From Flavobacteriaceae bacterium PS02336 (GTDB lineage Bacteria > Bacteroidota > Bacteroidia > Flavobacteriales > Flavobacteriaceae), in assembly GCA_029960065.1 (NCBI GenBank), contig JASCOF010000002.1:558001-622000 (forward strand): 64,000 nt of DNA, read 5' to 3'. The notes beneath the pieces are model-generated. The model did not search any database. It was not told the DNA's origin and was given only the letters and a program-made list of their open reading frames with translations. This document shows positions 32,845-40,976 of the stretch, piece after piece; within the stretch, counting starts at the first letter, position 1; the number at the start of each line of letters is the position of its first letter. The position numbers were made by a program, and so were the translations under genes.

Positions 32845-33510
32845 ATGAGCCACCAATGTGTAATTTTTGATATGGACGGCGTGATTTGTCACACTAATCC
32901 GCATCATGTAGTCGCTTTTGAGGAGTTTTTCAATAAATATAATATTCCATACACGCAGGAAGAATTTGAAGAGCATATGTACGGAAAACACAATAGTTAT
33001 ATCATGACGCATTTCTTCAAACGTCCGATTGCGGGAGAAGAATTGATCAAACTAGAAAACGAAAAAGAGGGAATGTTTCGTGAAATTTATAAAGACAAAG
33101 TCGAAACGATTCCGCATTATATGGATTTTTTAAGCGAATTAAAATCGCGTGGATTCAAAACCGCTGTTGCTACATCTGCACCGCGTGCGAATTTGGATTT
33201 AATTGCCAATTTCCTAAAACTAGACGAAAAAATGGATTCGATGATGTCTAGCGAAGACGTTACGTTTCATAAACCAAATCCCGAAGTATATCTAAAATCG
33301 GCAGAGCGTGTTGGTGTTTCTCCGTCAGATTGTGTGGTTTTTGAAGATTCTTTTTCGGGTGTTACAGCAGGATTAAATGCAGGAATGAAAGTCGTTGGCG
33401 TTTTGAGTACGCATACAAAAGAACAACTTCCTGTATGTGATTTTTATATCAATGATTACAGTGAAGTGAATGTGGATAAGATAATTGAAATATTAAATTC
33501 CAATAAATAA
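32845..33510 (+). CDS. HAD-family phosphatase (beta-phosphoglucomutase-like)
   Basis: About 221 residues from the ATG at 32845 (MSHQCVIFDMDGVICHT); an upstream TTG would only add a non-conserved lead. Motif I is FDMDGV with nucleophile Asp9 and acid/base Asp11, the cap domain runs to about 90, motif II is VATSAPR, the Lys is in HKPNPEVYLKSAERV and motif III is FEDSFSG. Members dephosphorylate or mutate sugar phosphates in the cytoplasm; the substrate is not evident. Monocistronic, with a strong terminator. Confidence 0.88.
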   Translation: MSHQCVIFDMDGVICHTNPHHVVAFEEFFNKYNIPYTQEEFEEHMYGKHNSYIMTHFFKRPIAGEELIKLENEKEGMFREIYKDKVETIPHYMDFLSELKSRGFKTAVATSAPRANLDLIANFLKLDEKMDSMMSSEDVTFHKPNPEVYLKSAERVGVSPSDCVVFEDSFSGVTAGLNAGMKVVGVLSTHTKEQLPVCDFYINDYSEVNVDKIIEILNSNK

Positions 33511-33531
33511 ATTCCAAAAACGATATGAGAG

Positions 33532-33564
33532 ACCTTTGTCAAAGTTTTAAACTTTGACAAAGGT
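33532..33564 (+). terminator. Terminator of the HAD gene
   Basis: ACCTTTGTCAAAG TTTTAAA CTTTGACAAAGGT then a T-run. A shorter version of the same hairpin lies inside the repeat at 40763-40884. Confidence 0.85.
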
Positions 33565-33593
33565 TTTTTACGTAATTAATTACCCATAATCTT

Positions 33594-33690
33594 GTCATTT
33601 CGACGAAGGAGAAATCTCCACAAGTAACTCCGCAACGAAAAGCCAATCTGTGTCGAATCCCGCGTGCGATTCCTCGTTCCTCGGAATGAC
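33594..33690. repeat. REP-like palindrome (GTCATTTCGA family)
   Basis: GTCATTTCGACGAAGGAGAA...TTCCTCGGAATGAC arms with the interior AAGTAACTCCGCAACGAAAA and GCCAATCTGTGTCGA shared with the copies at 34692, 36139 and 36414. Confidence 0.8.
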
Positions 33691-33714
33691 AAACTAGACG
33701 GATTTTAAAGACGT

Positions 33715-34506
33715 TTAATACTTCTCCTCCAAAAAAGCCTTCCAGCCTTTTTCGAATTCTTCCGGTTTTATGTTTAGTGTTTTTTCGATGTTGCCGAATG
33801 AAGCGATTAATTTTGGCAGTATATCTTTTCCCCATTTTTGAGTAAGATATTCGATTATTGTGTAGCCAATATTGTAAATCTGATTGCCTTGATTTAAATT
33901 TTCTAGAGTCAGATTTTTGCTTTTGGCATATTTCACACTTAATGTATTTACTTCTTTAGCTTCAAAAATACTGATCGATTCCCAAAGCCAGCGCGGATAT
34001 TCGGCTTTAAACTTCTTGTCAAATTCCTTTTCAAAGGTCAATCGATCTTGTGTGATAATCGTTTCTTTTGCTTTGTCGATTAATATATTGAGCTGTACAC
34101 AATGCGTAAATTCATGCAGCGCCGTTTTGAGCGGATCGTCTGGAAAAATAGAATTGAACCAATTCGTCCATACAAAATGAAACTCATTTGGACCGCGGCT
34201 TGTGCCTTTTGTGTTTTCTTTTAAACCCGTAGCAGCGTTAAACTTGAATTGCGAACCGTAAACAAAAACTTTTATTAAGTCGTGTTCTACATCTTTTAGA
34301 TTTGTTCTTATTTCGGCATAATTGCCTTCTAGATGTTTGCTGAGTTTTTCGGCTTCGCTTTTATAAATTCCGCTGTAGGAAATCATAAAGTGTTCCGATT
34401 TAAGAGTTCGAACCTCTTGTTTAACGGTAAAACTTCGAACCGTTCTAGCAAAGTAAAAAACGGCAATAATGGCTAAAAGAATGATTATTAATCTGTATTT
34501 TTTCAT
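33715..34506 (-). CDS. Membrane-anchored gluzincin-like putative metallopeptidase
   Basis: A 263-residue protein with one N-terminal membrane helix (about 4-24) and a large external domain. It carries ALHEFTHCVQ at about 131-140, an HExxH zinc motif, and a possible third ligand Glu in WLWESISIFEAKEV about 45-55 residues on, the arrangement of peptidase-MA-like proteins. No closer family is recognised and activity is unproven. The start of the domain, EHFMISYSGIYKSEAEKLSKHLEGNYAEI, matches the usual MA-like opening. Flanked on both sides by intergenic palindromes. Confidence 0.7.
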   Translation of the reverse strand: MKKYRLIIILLAIIAVFYFARTVRSFTVKQEVRTLKSEHFMISYSGIYKSEAEKLSKHLEGNYAEIRTNLKDVEHDLIKVFVYGSQFKFNAATGLKENTKGTSRGPNEFHFVWTNWFNSIFPDDPLKTALHEFTHCVQLNILIDKAKETIITQDRLTFEKEFDKKFKAEYPRWLWESISIFEAKEVNTLSVKYAKSKNLTLENLNQGNQIYNIGYTIIEYLTQKWGKDILPKLIASFGNIEKTLNIKPEEFEKGWKAFLEEKY

Positions 34507-34691
34507 GTGTTCTAAATGGTATTAGAGATTTGAAAATGAATAAAATATGCAGATTTAGGTTTTTGGTATTTTAAAAATAAGAATATTTAGAGATTAAAAC
34601 ATAAAATAATTAAAGAAATTTCTGAATTTTCAATCTTTGTAGGTTTTAATCTCGCAGAGACACAAAGTCGCAAAGTTTTTCCGCATTTTTT

Positions 34692-34802
34692 GTCATTTCG
34701 ATCCCGAGGCTTCGGGAGAGAAATCTTCGCAAGTAACTCCGCTCCGAAAAGCCAATCTTTGGCGAGCTTCTCGCGAAGATTTCTCCTTTCGTCGAAATGA
34801 CA
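34692..34802. repeat. REP-like palindrome with nested TCCCGAGGC hairpin
   Basis: GTCATTTCGA arm is followed immediately by TCCCGAGGCTTCGGGA (34702-34717), then the shared interior and a GTCGAAATGAC closing arm. Together with a partial CTCGCAGAGACACAAAG repeat near 34652 and a terminator at 34845 it fills the 397-base gap 34507-34903. Confidence 0.8.
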
Positions 34803-34844
34803 AACTAGACGAATTTACTTCATTAAAAAACAAAAGAGATGAAT

Positions 34845-34874
34845 TGCCTCCTGCTTTAGCTGGAGGTTTTTTTG
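34845..34874 (-). terminator. Terminator of the YcxB-like gene
   Basis: GCCTCC TGCTTTAGC TGGAGG stem with T-run on one side and an A-rich flank on the other; it ends the minus-strand gene at 34904 and could act on both strands. Confidence 0.65.
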
Positions 34875-34903
34875 TTTGAAAGGGAAAAGGCTTTAGCCGA
34901 AAT

Positions 34904-35377
34904 TTATCTGTTCTTTATCTTCAAAAAAACTTCATTTCTAAACCAATTTTCATCTTCTGGAGTTTCAAAAATTCGTTTTGGAAGGAATATAGTTTGACCT
35001 TTTGAAATGTATAAAAGATAAAGATCTTTTAGTTCAAAAACTTTTATAAAATTTTGCACTGAAATTGTACTCTTAGATATGTTTCCCATTCCAGAATTGA
35101 TTCTATCTGAGAATATTTCATGTTGTCTTTCGTAGAAAATAATCTTATTGTCTTTTGAATTTGTAAAAAGCCAATATTTATAAATCTTAAGAACAGGATA
35201 CATAAAACCCACAACTATAATAAAAATGCTAACAGAATCTTTCTTTCCAGTAAAAAGAACGAAAGCAGAAAACATCCACATAAAAGCAAATAACCATCCT
35301 CGTCTTTTTAATTCAAGTCTAACAAGGAACATGAAATATTCTTTTTTTGTAAGTTGAAATTTTTTGGTTTTAATCAT
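34904..35377 (-). CDS. YcxB-like membrane protein
   Basis: A 157-residue protein with two membrane helices (about 28-45 and 50-70) followed by a cytoplasmic domain. The pattern of the YcxB-like family is visible in the C-terminal half: IIFYERQHEIFSDRINSG, ISVQNFIKVFELKDLYLLYISKGQTIFLPKRIFETPEDENWFRNEV (two stretches). Function of the family is not established. It lies 26 bases behind an XRE-type regulator gene and is probably co-transcribed with it. Confidence 0.65.
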   Translation of the reverse strand: MIKTKKFQLTKKEYFMFLVRLELKRRGWLFAFMWMFSAFVLFTGKKDSVSIFIIVVGFMYPVLKIYKYWLFTNSKDNKIIFYERQHEIFSDRINSGMGNISKSTISVQNFIKVFELKDLYLLYISKGQTIFLPKRIFETPEDENWFRNEVFLKIKNR

Positions 35378-35403
35378 TTGAAATTAAGGAAAGTTTTAAG
35401 GTT

Positions 35404-35634
35404 TTATTTCAAAGGAAAATCAAGCAATTCTTTAGGTTCAATATCTAAAGCATTGGCGATTTTTACAAGAGTTTTTATGGTAGTATTTATTTCAGCTCTT
35501 TCTATTCTGCCTATTTGATTTTTGCGGATATCACAATCGTCAGCCAAAGCTTGTTGTGAAAGCCCTTTTTTTTCACGTAGTTGTCTAATGTGAACGCCAA
35601 GATTTGCAATAAAAGTTTCTTCTGAAATATCCAT
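35404..35634 (-). CDS. XRE-family helix-turn-helix regulator
   Basis: A 76-residue single-domain Cro/C1-type protein. The HTH is VHIRQLREKKGLSQQALADDCDIRKNQIGRIERAEINTTIKTLVKIANALDIEPKELL, read in pieces, of normal HTH_3 length. It heads a two-gene unit with the YcxB-like protein and is divergent from the small helical protein at 35722; the 87-base shared upstream region is the natural place for its operator. No toxin-like product is evident next to it. Confidence 0.9.
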   Translation of the reverse strand: MDISEETFIANLGVHIRQLREKKGLSQQALADDCDIRKNQIGRIERAEINTTIKTLVKIANALDIEPKELLDFPLK

Positions 35635-35721
35635 ATTTCAAAATTCATAAGATTTATTTTTGGCTAGGATACATTTATGTGTCCAAAAGTATTATATTTG
35701 ACTCATTTAAAAAATAAGACA

Positions 35722-35961
35722 ATGGCTACAAATGATCTTTCGGAAGAAACACAAAAAAGACTCTTAGATTTTTTTAATAATGTTATTGATGCTAAAGATT
35801 TGGCAAAAGCAATTCGGCAATTAAATTATGCAATTGCTTTAGTTGTTATGAGAGATGACGAAAGAGGGTATGTTTATGCTCAAAAAGAAAACTTAGAAAA
35901 AGGTTTTTATTGGCTCAATGAATTAGCCGAAATTTTGCATCCTTATTTGGAGATTGAATAA
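35722..35961 (+). CDS. Small conserved acidic-helical protein, paralogue 2
   Basis: A 79-residue protein (start ATG at 35722, chosen because MATNDLSEETQKRLLDFFN aligns with MSTNTFSKETELRLTEFFN of paralogue 1 at 4876). Shared core AKAIRQ.NYA.AL and ending YWLNELAEILHPYLEIE. Function unknown. It is divergent from an XRE regulator, whereas paralogue 1 follows a 36-codon frame; the genomic settings differ although the proteins are alike. Confidence 0.75.
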   Translation: MATNDLSEETQKRLLDFFNNVIDAKDLAKAIRQLNYAIALVVMRDDERGYVYAQKENLEKGFYWLNELAEILHPYLEIE

Positions 35962-36138
35962 GAAAGAACATTATGTTTTAAGTAACATTCATTTCGACGA
36001 AAGGAGAAACCAAAAGCAAACTGACAAAAAATTCCAGAGTGATTTCCGCAATTTTTTTCGTGTGTACAAACTGTTGGTTCTGCTGAAAAAGCTCCTTTCG
36101 TCAAGGTGATTTGATAAAGATGAATTACCGCCCAGTTT

Positions 36139-36264
36139 GTCATTTCGAGGAACGAGAAATCTTCGCAAGTAACTCCACAACGAAAAGCCAATCTTTGTCG
36201 AGCTTCTCGTGGAGATTTGCTTCGCCTATTCGCTATCGCTCGAGTCTCCTTACGTCGAAATGAC
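36139..36264. repeat. REP-like palindrome with nested CGCTATCGCT insert
   Basis: GTCATTTCGA family member whose right half is interrupted at 36219-36246 by 28 bases beginning GCTTCGCCTATTCGC and ending TATCGCTCGAGTC. The same insert, with two base differences, interrupts a different repeat family at 55970-55997. It lies in the longest gene-free stretch of the window, 35962-36752 (791 bases), which is otherwise filled with the copy at 36414 and short hairpins; I see no gene there. Confidence 0.8.
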
Positions 36265-36413
36265 AAGATTGTGGTTACTTTGTCTTCAACGGATTAAAAT
36301 CCGTTGCTACAAAATGAATCATTCCTCCGGAATTTTTTACAGCGTTCCATAGTAACAAATTATATTGTAGGGATGGATTTTAATCCATCTTTGCGGTTAG
36401 AATTGCCATTTTT

Positions 36414-36512
36414 GTCATTTCGAGGAACGAGGAATCTTCGTAAGTAATTCCGCAACGAAAAGCCAATCTTTGTCGAGCTTCTCGTGGAGATTTCTCGTTC
36501 CTCGAAAATGAC
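36414..36512. repeat. REP-like palindrome (GTCATTTCGA family), uninterrupted
   Basis: GTCATTTCGAGGAACGAGGA and TCTCGTTCCTCGAAAATGAC arms around the standard interior; this copy has no nested hairpin and is a good reference for the family. Nearby 36540-36620 has a mirror pair GGTTTCAACCATTGG / CCCGAGGTTGAAACCTCGGG. Confidence 0.8.
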
Positions 36513-36752
36513 AAAACTAGATTGATTTTACGTTTCAAAATATAGCCAATGGTTTCAACCATTGGAACATATTCATTGTGGACAATCTTTGTCTCCCGAG
36601 GTTGAAACCTCGGGCTATGTTTGAAATGGAATGACTTTATCTGGCTTTGATAAGTTTTTTATATTAAGAATTTTGATTATGATGAAAATCTCCTTTTATC
36701 ACGATGTCAGATAAAGATGAATCATCATGAGAAGTCACAGTTTTTAAATGAA

Positions 36753-37586
36753 TTATGAATTAATAGCTTTTTCTAAAATTGGTAATAAGCATTGTTCAAG
36801 TTTCCAAACTATTCCTAACTCGGCTTCTGTTAAGGCAGGAGAGGTGCTTTCTCTTCCAGAATACACTCCAATAAGTTGAGTTTTGCCAAAAAGAGCATCT
36901 CCCTCAACAGATCCTGAAAATTCATGTTTCAAAATAACAGGAGATCCAGACATACCACTTTTGGTTTTTCCATCAATAAAAATAATAGGAGGTTCATCGT
37001 TATTTTTTATTTCGCTCGCTATTGTAGCTCCTTTGTAAATAGGATATTCATTTGGAGAAAGTCCAGAGCTAAGAGGGTATCCTATTATAAATACCTTGTC
37101 CATAACCGAAATGCCCGTTGTATATTGGGTATATGACATTTCTTCTTCAATGTTATATGTCATCAATTTAAAACCTGGCATTGAAGATAAATTTTTTATA
37201 TGTGTTAAGTCTATAGCGACTACGTCTATTTCATTTTTTTTGTCGTGTTCAATCCATAAAGGTTTACTTTCGTCATAAAAATCTTCTTCTGAGTTGTAAT
37301 AGAAAAGTGGCTGTTGAAAAGCAAGGATGAAAGTAATGAAATTATCATCTTTCACTTGTTGTATATAGGTCAATTGTAAATCAAGAAAACCAGGTAATGC
37401 ACCATGTTTTTTACCTAAAAGCTCTTTAGTAAAATTATTTCTTCCATTAACGACATGCCAATTAGTGACAAGAAATAATTTTTCTTTGTATTCACATAAA
37501 AAACCTGTAGCAGAAGTTATTTCTATTTTAGTTCTTTCAGCAAGAATTTTTAATTTGACAGATTGTATCGATTTTATATCTTGCAT
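36753..37586 (-). CDS. Trypsin-like serine protease-fold protein
   Basis: A 277-residue cytoplasmic-looking protein (no signal peptide) with the chymotrypsin-fold triad: His in LVTNWHVVNGRN (about 36-47), a candidate Asp in IDVVAIDLTHI (about 112-122) and Ser in KSGMSGSPVIL (about 211-221), with the GYPLSSG strand between. Such proteins are often stand-alone in accessory regions. Missing signal peptide and absence of PDZ distinguish it from DegP. Neighbouring DNA is repeat-rich and a tRNA gene lies just upstream, a setting where acquired genes are common; transfer is only a suggestion. Confidence 0.75.
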   Translation of the reverse strand: MQDIKSIQSVKLKILAERTKIEITSATGFLCEYKEKLFLVTNWHVVNGRNNFTKELLGKKHGALPGFLDLQLTYIQQVKDDNFITFILAFQQPLFYYNSEEDFYDESKPLWIEHDKKNEIDVVAIDLTHIKNLSSMPGFKLMTYNIEEEMSYTQYTTGISVMDKVFIIGYPLSSGLSPNEYPIYKGATIASEIKNNDEPPIIFIDGKTKSGMSGSPVILKHEFSGSVEGDALFGKTQLIGVYSGRESTSPALTEAELGIVWKLEQCLLPILEKAINS

Positions 37587-37670
37587 TTAAACTTCAATTT
37601 TAAGTCTATGTATTTGTCAAATATAAAAAATAATTCAATGAGATTTAAAATTTAGGTATATGCTAAAAAC

Positions 37671-37706
37671 AAAAAAGCTTCTGAAAAAATATTCAGAAGC
37701 TTTTCT
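37671..37706 (-). terminator. Terminator of tRNA-Leu
   Basis: AAAAGCTTCTGAA AAAATA TTCAGAAGCTTTT, three bases from the 3' end of the tRNA on the minus strand. Confidence 0.9.
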
Positions 37707-37708
37707 AG

Positions 37709-37790
37709 TGCGGATAATAGGACTCGAACCTACACGCCTTGCGGCACCAGATCCTAAGTCTGGCATGTCTACCAATTTCACCATATCCGC
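37709..37790 (-). tRNA. tRNA-Leu (UAG)
   Basis: An 82-nt class II tRNA. Minus-strand acceptor arms GCGGATA/TATCCGC, D-arm GGTGAAATTGGTAGACATGC, anticodon stem-loop CCAGA-CTTAGGA-TCTGG giving anticodon TAG, long variable arm TGCCGCAAGGCG, T-arm TGTAGG-TTCGAGT-CCTAT, discriminator A. Confidence 0.97.
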
Positions 37791-37803
37791 GTAATTGTGG
37801 GTG

Positions 37804-37833
37804 CAAAGATAGGCATACTTTTGAATTATCAAA
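37804..37833 (-). promoter_or_regulatory. Promoter of tRNA-Leu
   Basis: On the minus strand TTTG (37833-37830), 18-nt spacer, TATCTTTG (37811-37804), 13 bases before the tRNA. Confidence 0.7.
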
Positions 37834-37899
37834 GACTTTTTTCAAAATTTTTTTTAATTCTCTTTTTTGTACTTTTGGTTTTCTATAAAAATAATTTAA

Positions 37900-39291
37900 A
37901 TGGAAAATATTAAGTCCTACGTTCAACAACATAAAGATCGGTTTATCAACGAATTGATCGAATTATTAAAAATTCCGTCGGTAAGTGCCGACACTGCATA
38001 TTCACAAGATGTTATTGATACAGCAGAGGCTGTCAAAGAAAGTTTATCAAAAGCAGGCTGCGATTTAGTTGAAGTTTGCGATACTCCGGGTTATCCAATT
38101 ATTTATGGAGAAAAAATAATCGACCCAAATCTTCCAACGGTTTTAGTTTACGGACACTACGATGTTCAACCGCCAGATCCATTAGAATTATGGACTTCAC
38201 CACCATTTGAACCCGTTATAAAAAAGACAGATATTCACCCAGATGGCGCCATCTTCGCACGTGGAGCTTGTGACGACAAAGGGCAGATGTACATGCACGT
38301 AAAAGCGCTTGAATATATGGTGCAGAACAATAATTTGCCTTGTAACGTAAAATTCATGATCGAAGGTGAAGAAGAAGTAGGTTCGGCAAGTTTGGCTTGG
38401 TTTGTAGAACGCAATCAGGAAAAACTGAAAAACGACGTTATTTTGATTTCAGATACTGGAATGATTTCGAACCAACAACCATCGATTACGACAGGTTTAA
38501 GAGGTTTGAGTTATGTTGAGGTTGAAGTTACAGGTCCAAACCGCGATTTGCATTCTGGTTTATACGGAGGCGCTGTGGCAAATCCGATTAATATTTTGGC
38601 AAAAATGATTGCTTCTCTTCACGACGAAAACAATCATATTACGATTCCAGGATTCTACGATAAAGTTCAGGAATTATCTGCAGAAGAAAGAGCTGAAATG
38701 GCAAAAGCGCCTTTTAGTTTAGAAAAATATAAAAATGCTTTGAACATTGCTGATGTTTACGGCGAAAAAGGATATGTAACCAATGAACGCAACTCAATTC
38801 GTCCGACGTTAGACGTAAACGGAATCTGGGGCGGTTATCAAGGCGAAGGTGCTAAAACGGTTATTGCGAGTAAAGCTTTTGCTAAAATCTCGATGCGTTT
38901 AGTTCCAAATCAGGAATGGGAAGAGATTACAGCACTTTTTACCAAACATTTTACAAGTATTGCTCCAGCTGGAGTTACAGTAAAAGTTACGCCGCATCAC
39001 GGTGGTCAAGGTTATGTTACGCCAATTGACAGCATTGGTTATCAAGCGGCAAATAAGGCGTACACTGAAACGTTTGGAGTTCCTGCAATTCCGGTTCGTT
39101 CTGGAGGAAGTATTCCGATTGTGGCTTTATTTGAAAAAGAACTAAAAAGCAAAACGATTTTGATGGGATTTGGTTTGGATTCTGATGCCATTCACTCGCC
39201 AAATGAACATTTCGGAATCTTTAATTACTTGAAAGGAATTGAGACTATTCCGTTGTTTTACAAGTATTTTGTAGAGCTTTCTTCTAAGTAG
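37900..39291 (+). CDS. M20-family dipeptidase
   Basis: A 463-residue cytoplasmic metallopeptidase. The zinc-binding pattern of M20 is present: VLVYGHYDVQPP (His and downstream Asp), RGACDDKGQMYMH (bridging Asp), IEGEEEVGSASL (catalytic Glu pair), ISDTGM (Asp) and the last His in DAIHSPNEHFG. The dimerisation domain sits between GLRGLSYVEVEV and ISMRLVPNQ. Family members cleave dipeptides including beta-Ala-His-type substrates. Its promoter region overlaps that of the divergent tRNA-Leu gene. Confidence 0.93.
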   Translation: MENIKSYVQQHKDRFINELIELLKIPSVSADTAYSQDVIDTAEAVKESLSKAGCDLVEVCDTPGYPIIYGEKIIDPNLPTVLVYGHYDVQPPDPLELWTSPPFEPVIKKTDIHPDGAIFARGACDDKGQMYMHVKALEYMVQNNNLPCNVKFMIEGEEEVGSASLAWFVERNQEKLKNDVILISDTGMISNQQPSITTGLRGLSYVEVEVTGPNRDLHSGLYGGAVANPINILAKMIASLHDENNHITIPGFYDKVQELSAEERAEMAKAPFSLEKYKNALNIADVYGEKGYVTNERNSIRPTLDVNGIWGGYQGEGAKTVIASKAFAKISMRLVPNQEWEEITALFTKHFTSIAPAGVTVKVTPHHGGQGYVTPIDSIGYQAANKAYTETFGVPAIPVRSGGSIPIVALFEKELKSKTILMGFGLDSDAIHSPNEHFGIFNYLKGIETIPLFYKYFVELSSK

Positions 39292-39294
39292 TTT

Positions 39295-39444
39295 TAACCG
39301 CAAAGAACGCAAAGGTTCACGCAAAGTTCGCTAAGATTTTTTAAGTAAGATTTATAAAAGTTCGCAAAGCTTAATCATATAGCTTTGCGAACTTTGCGTT
39401 TATAGGCGTAACCCTTAAAAAAACCTTGCGTTCTTTGCGTTTAA
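39295..39444. repeat. CCGCAAAG palindrome, uninterrupted copy
   Basis: TAACCGCAAAGAACGCAAAG...CTTTGCGTTTAA with an inner GTTCGCAAAGC/GCTTTGCGAAC hairpin. Reference copy showing that the TCCCGATAGC hairpin at 26991 is an insertion. With the terminator at 39459 it fills most of 39292-39660. Confidence 0.8.
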
Positions 39445-39458
39445 ATTTTTCTCAATAT

Positions 39459-39490
39459 AAATCCGTTCAGAAATGAGCGGATTTTTTTTG
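39459..39490 (+). terminator. Putative terminator
   Basis: AAATCCG TTCAGAAATGA GCGGATTT then a T-run, downstream of the dipeptidase gene and its repeat. Confidence 0.7.
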
Positions 39491-39660
39491 TTTTAGGACT
39501 TTTGGAATTTGGAAATTTAATATTAAAATTTTAATGTTGAAATTACATTTTGTTAGGTAAATTAGTTTAAATTTAGTTTTTTTATGAGTCAGCCCCATTT
39601 ATTTTTAATAATAATTTTACAAATGAATTTTTTCTAATGTTATTTTAATTTTGATTTAAT

Positions 39661-40764
39661 GTGGAGATAGACACAATTAAGAAGAAAATTAGATTTTCGC
39701 CTATTGGCTACACGAGATATTTAAAGGGATTTAAAAAATCGCATTTAATGTTTCGGGAAGGAAAAGCCTTTGAAAGTCTTGCCAAAAAATCATGGCAGAT
39801 TGCTTCTGGAAAAACAACCATTGCGCCTAAAGCTTTTTTTCTAGACGGCCAATTAGAGCGCATTACAGGTACTGCATATACCGATGATCCTTATGTGGCA
39901 ATGCATGGTGGTTTTGAGGTCGAGCATGAGCCAACGCGTGCTTATCTGCTCAAAAATGTCTGGATGATTAATGGTTTTATCTATAAAGACCTGCATAATT
40001 TTAGACTTCATCCTTCGTATCAGATTTCTAAAAAAATGAATTATTTCCCGCCTGCAATTATCGATACTGAAATTGATCATGCAGCTATTTACAGCTCTTC
40101 TGAAGGTAATCAATATTTTGGGCTTTGGCTTACCGATGACTGTGTAAATTATGCTTTGGCGGAAGCCGAAGGTGTACCGGTAACTTCCAATATTGTCCCG
40201 TATTCACATATGCGGGAGTACGAATCTTTTTTAAAAATGAATCCTTTCAGAACGAATGCCGTTCACATGAAAAATGCAATTTTCTTTGATGATAATTGGG
40301 GAAATAACGACAGCAAACACTTCCGATTTGCAGAAAACAGAAATAAAATATTGTCCTTATTTCCAGGAGCTTCTCATCCTGGAGTTTTTATTTTACGCCG
40401 AAATTCAGGAATCTCGCGTGTTATGCTCAATGAAATCGAAATTGCAGAACAACTCCGAGACAAATACGGTTTTAAAATTGTTGATGTAACTCAGAACACA
40501 GCTTCAGAAATACTTTCTGCCTGCGCTGGAGCTAAAGTCCTTGCTGGAATCGAAGGAAGTCATTTGTTTCATGGCTTAATGACTTTGGAAGCGGGTTCTT
40601 CGGTTTTAATTTTCCAGCCTCCCAACCGTTTCAGCGGTGTAATTAAGAATACTACAGATATGGAAAACGTCAACTACAGTTTTGTAGTTGGAATTCAAAA
40701 GGAGGAAAACTTTTATATCGATTTTGAAGAAGTAGAAAAGACTTTGGAGTTAATTTCTTTTTAG
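39661..40764 (+). CDS. GT61-family glycosyltransferase
   Basis: A 367-residue protein with the GT61 (DUF563) pattern: WLTDDCVNYALAEAEGVPV in the middle, IFILRRNSGISRVMLNEIEIAEQLRDKYGFKIVDV (in two parts), and the end region GAKVLAGIEGSHLFHGLMTLEAGSSVLIFQPPNR, where the GSH-type motif lies. Such enzymes transfer sugars to glycans or lipids in the cytoplasm. It is an orphan, with no other polysaccharide genes adjacent. The start is GTG at 39661; a TAATTTTG -7 box at 39646-39653 leaves only seven bases, so the mRNA may be nearly leaderless. Confidence 0.8.
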   Translation: MEIDTIKKKIRFSPIGYTRYLKGFKKSHLMFREGKAFESLAKKSWQIASGKTTIAPKAFFLDGQLERITGTAYTDDPYVAMHGGFEVEHEPTRAYLLKNVWMINGFIYKDLHNFRLHPSYQISKKMNYFPPAIIDTEIDHAAIYSSSEGNQYFGLWLTDDCVNYALAEAEGVPVTSNIVPYSHMREYESFLKMNPFRTNAVHMKNAIFFDDNWGNNDSKHFRFAENRNKILSLFPGASHPGVFILRRNSGISRVMLNEIEIAEQLRDKYGFKIVDVTQNTASEILSACAGAKVLAGIEGSHLFHGLMTLEAGSSVLIFQPPNRFSGVIKNTTDMENVNYSFVVGIQKEENFYIDFEEVEKTLELISF

Positions 40765-40884
40765 AGGTTCAAAGAATTAAAGGTTCAAAGGTTCAAAGGT
40801 TTTAGAATTGTCTTTAATCTTTGTCAAAGTTTAAAACTTTGACAAAGAGAAAAAACCTTTGAGCCTTTGCAGCTCTGAACCTCT
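40763..40884. repeat. Intergenic GGTTCAAAGG palindrome
   Basis: AGAGGTTCAAAG...AAAGGTTCAAAGG repeats face CCTTTGAGCC...CTGAACCTCT, enclosing a TTTGTCAAAG/CTTTGACAAAG hairpin related to the HAD terminator. Confidence 0.7.
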
Positions 40885-40976
40885 GTCCCTTAAAGAAAAA
40901 AAAATTAAAGTTTTTTCTTTCTTATTTGAAAATTAATTCTACATTTGTAGAGCAGAGTCTATAATTGTAGAGCGAT

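Noticed and set aside
35404..35634. Toxin-antitoxin pair formed by the XRE regulator and the YcxB-like protein
   Set aside because: The partner is a two-helix membrane protein of normal YcxB-like type with no toxin signature; gene order alone is too weak.
37635..37932. Short protein frames across the tRNA-Leu gene
   Set aside because: They read through the tRNA and its promoter; the tRNA fold explains the sequence.
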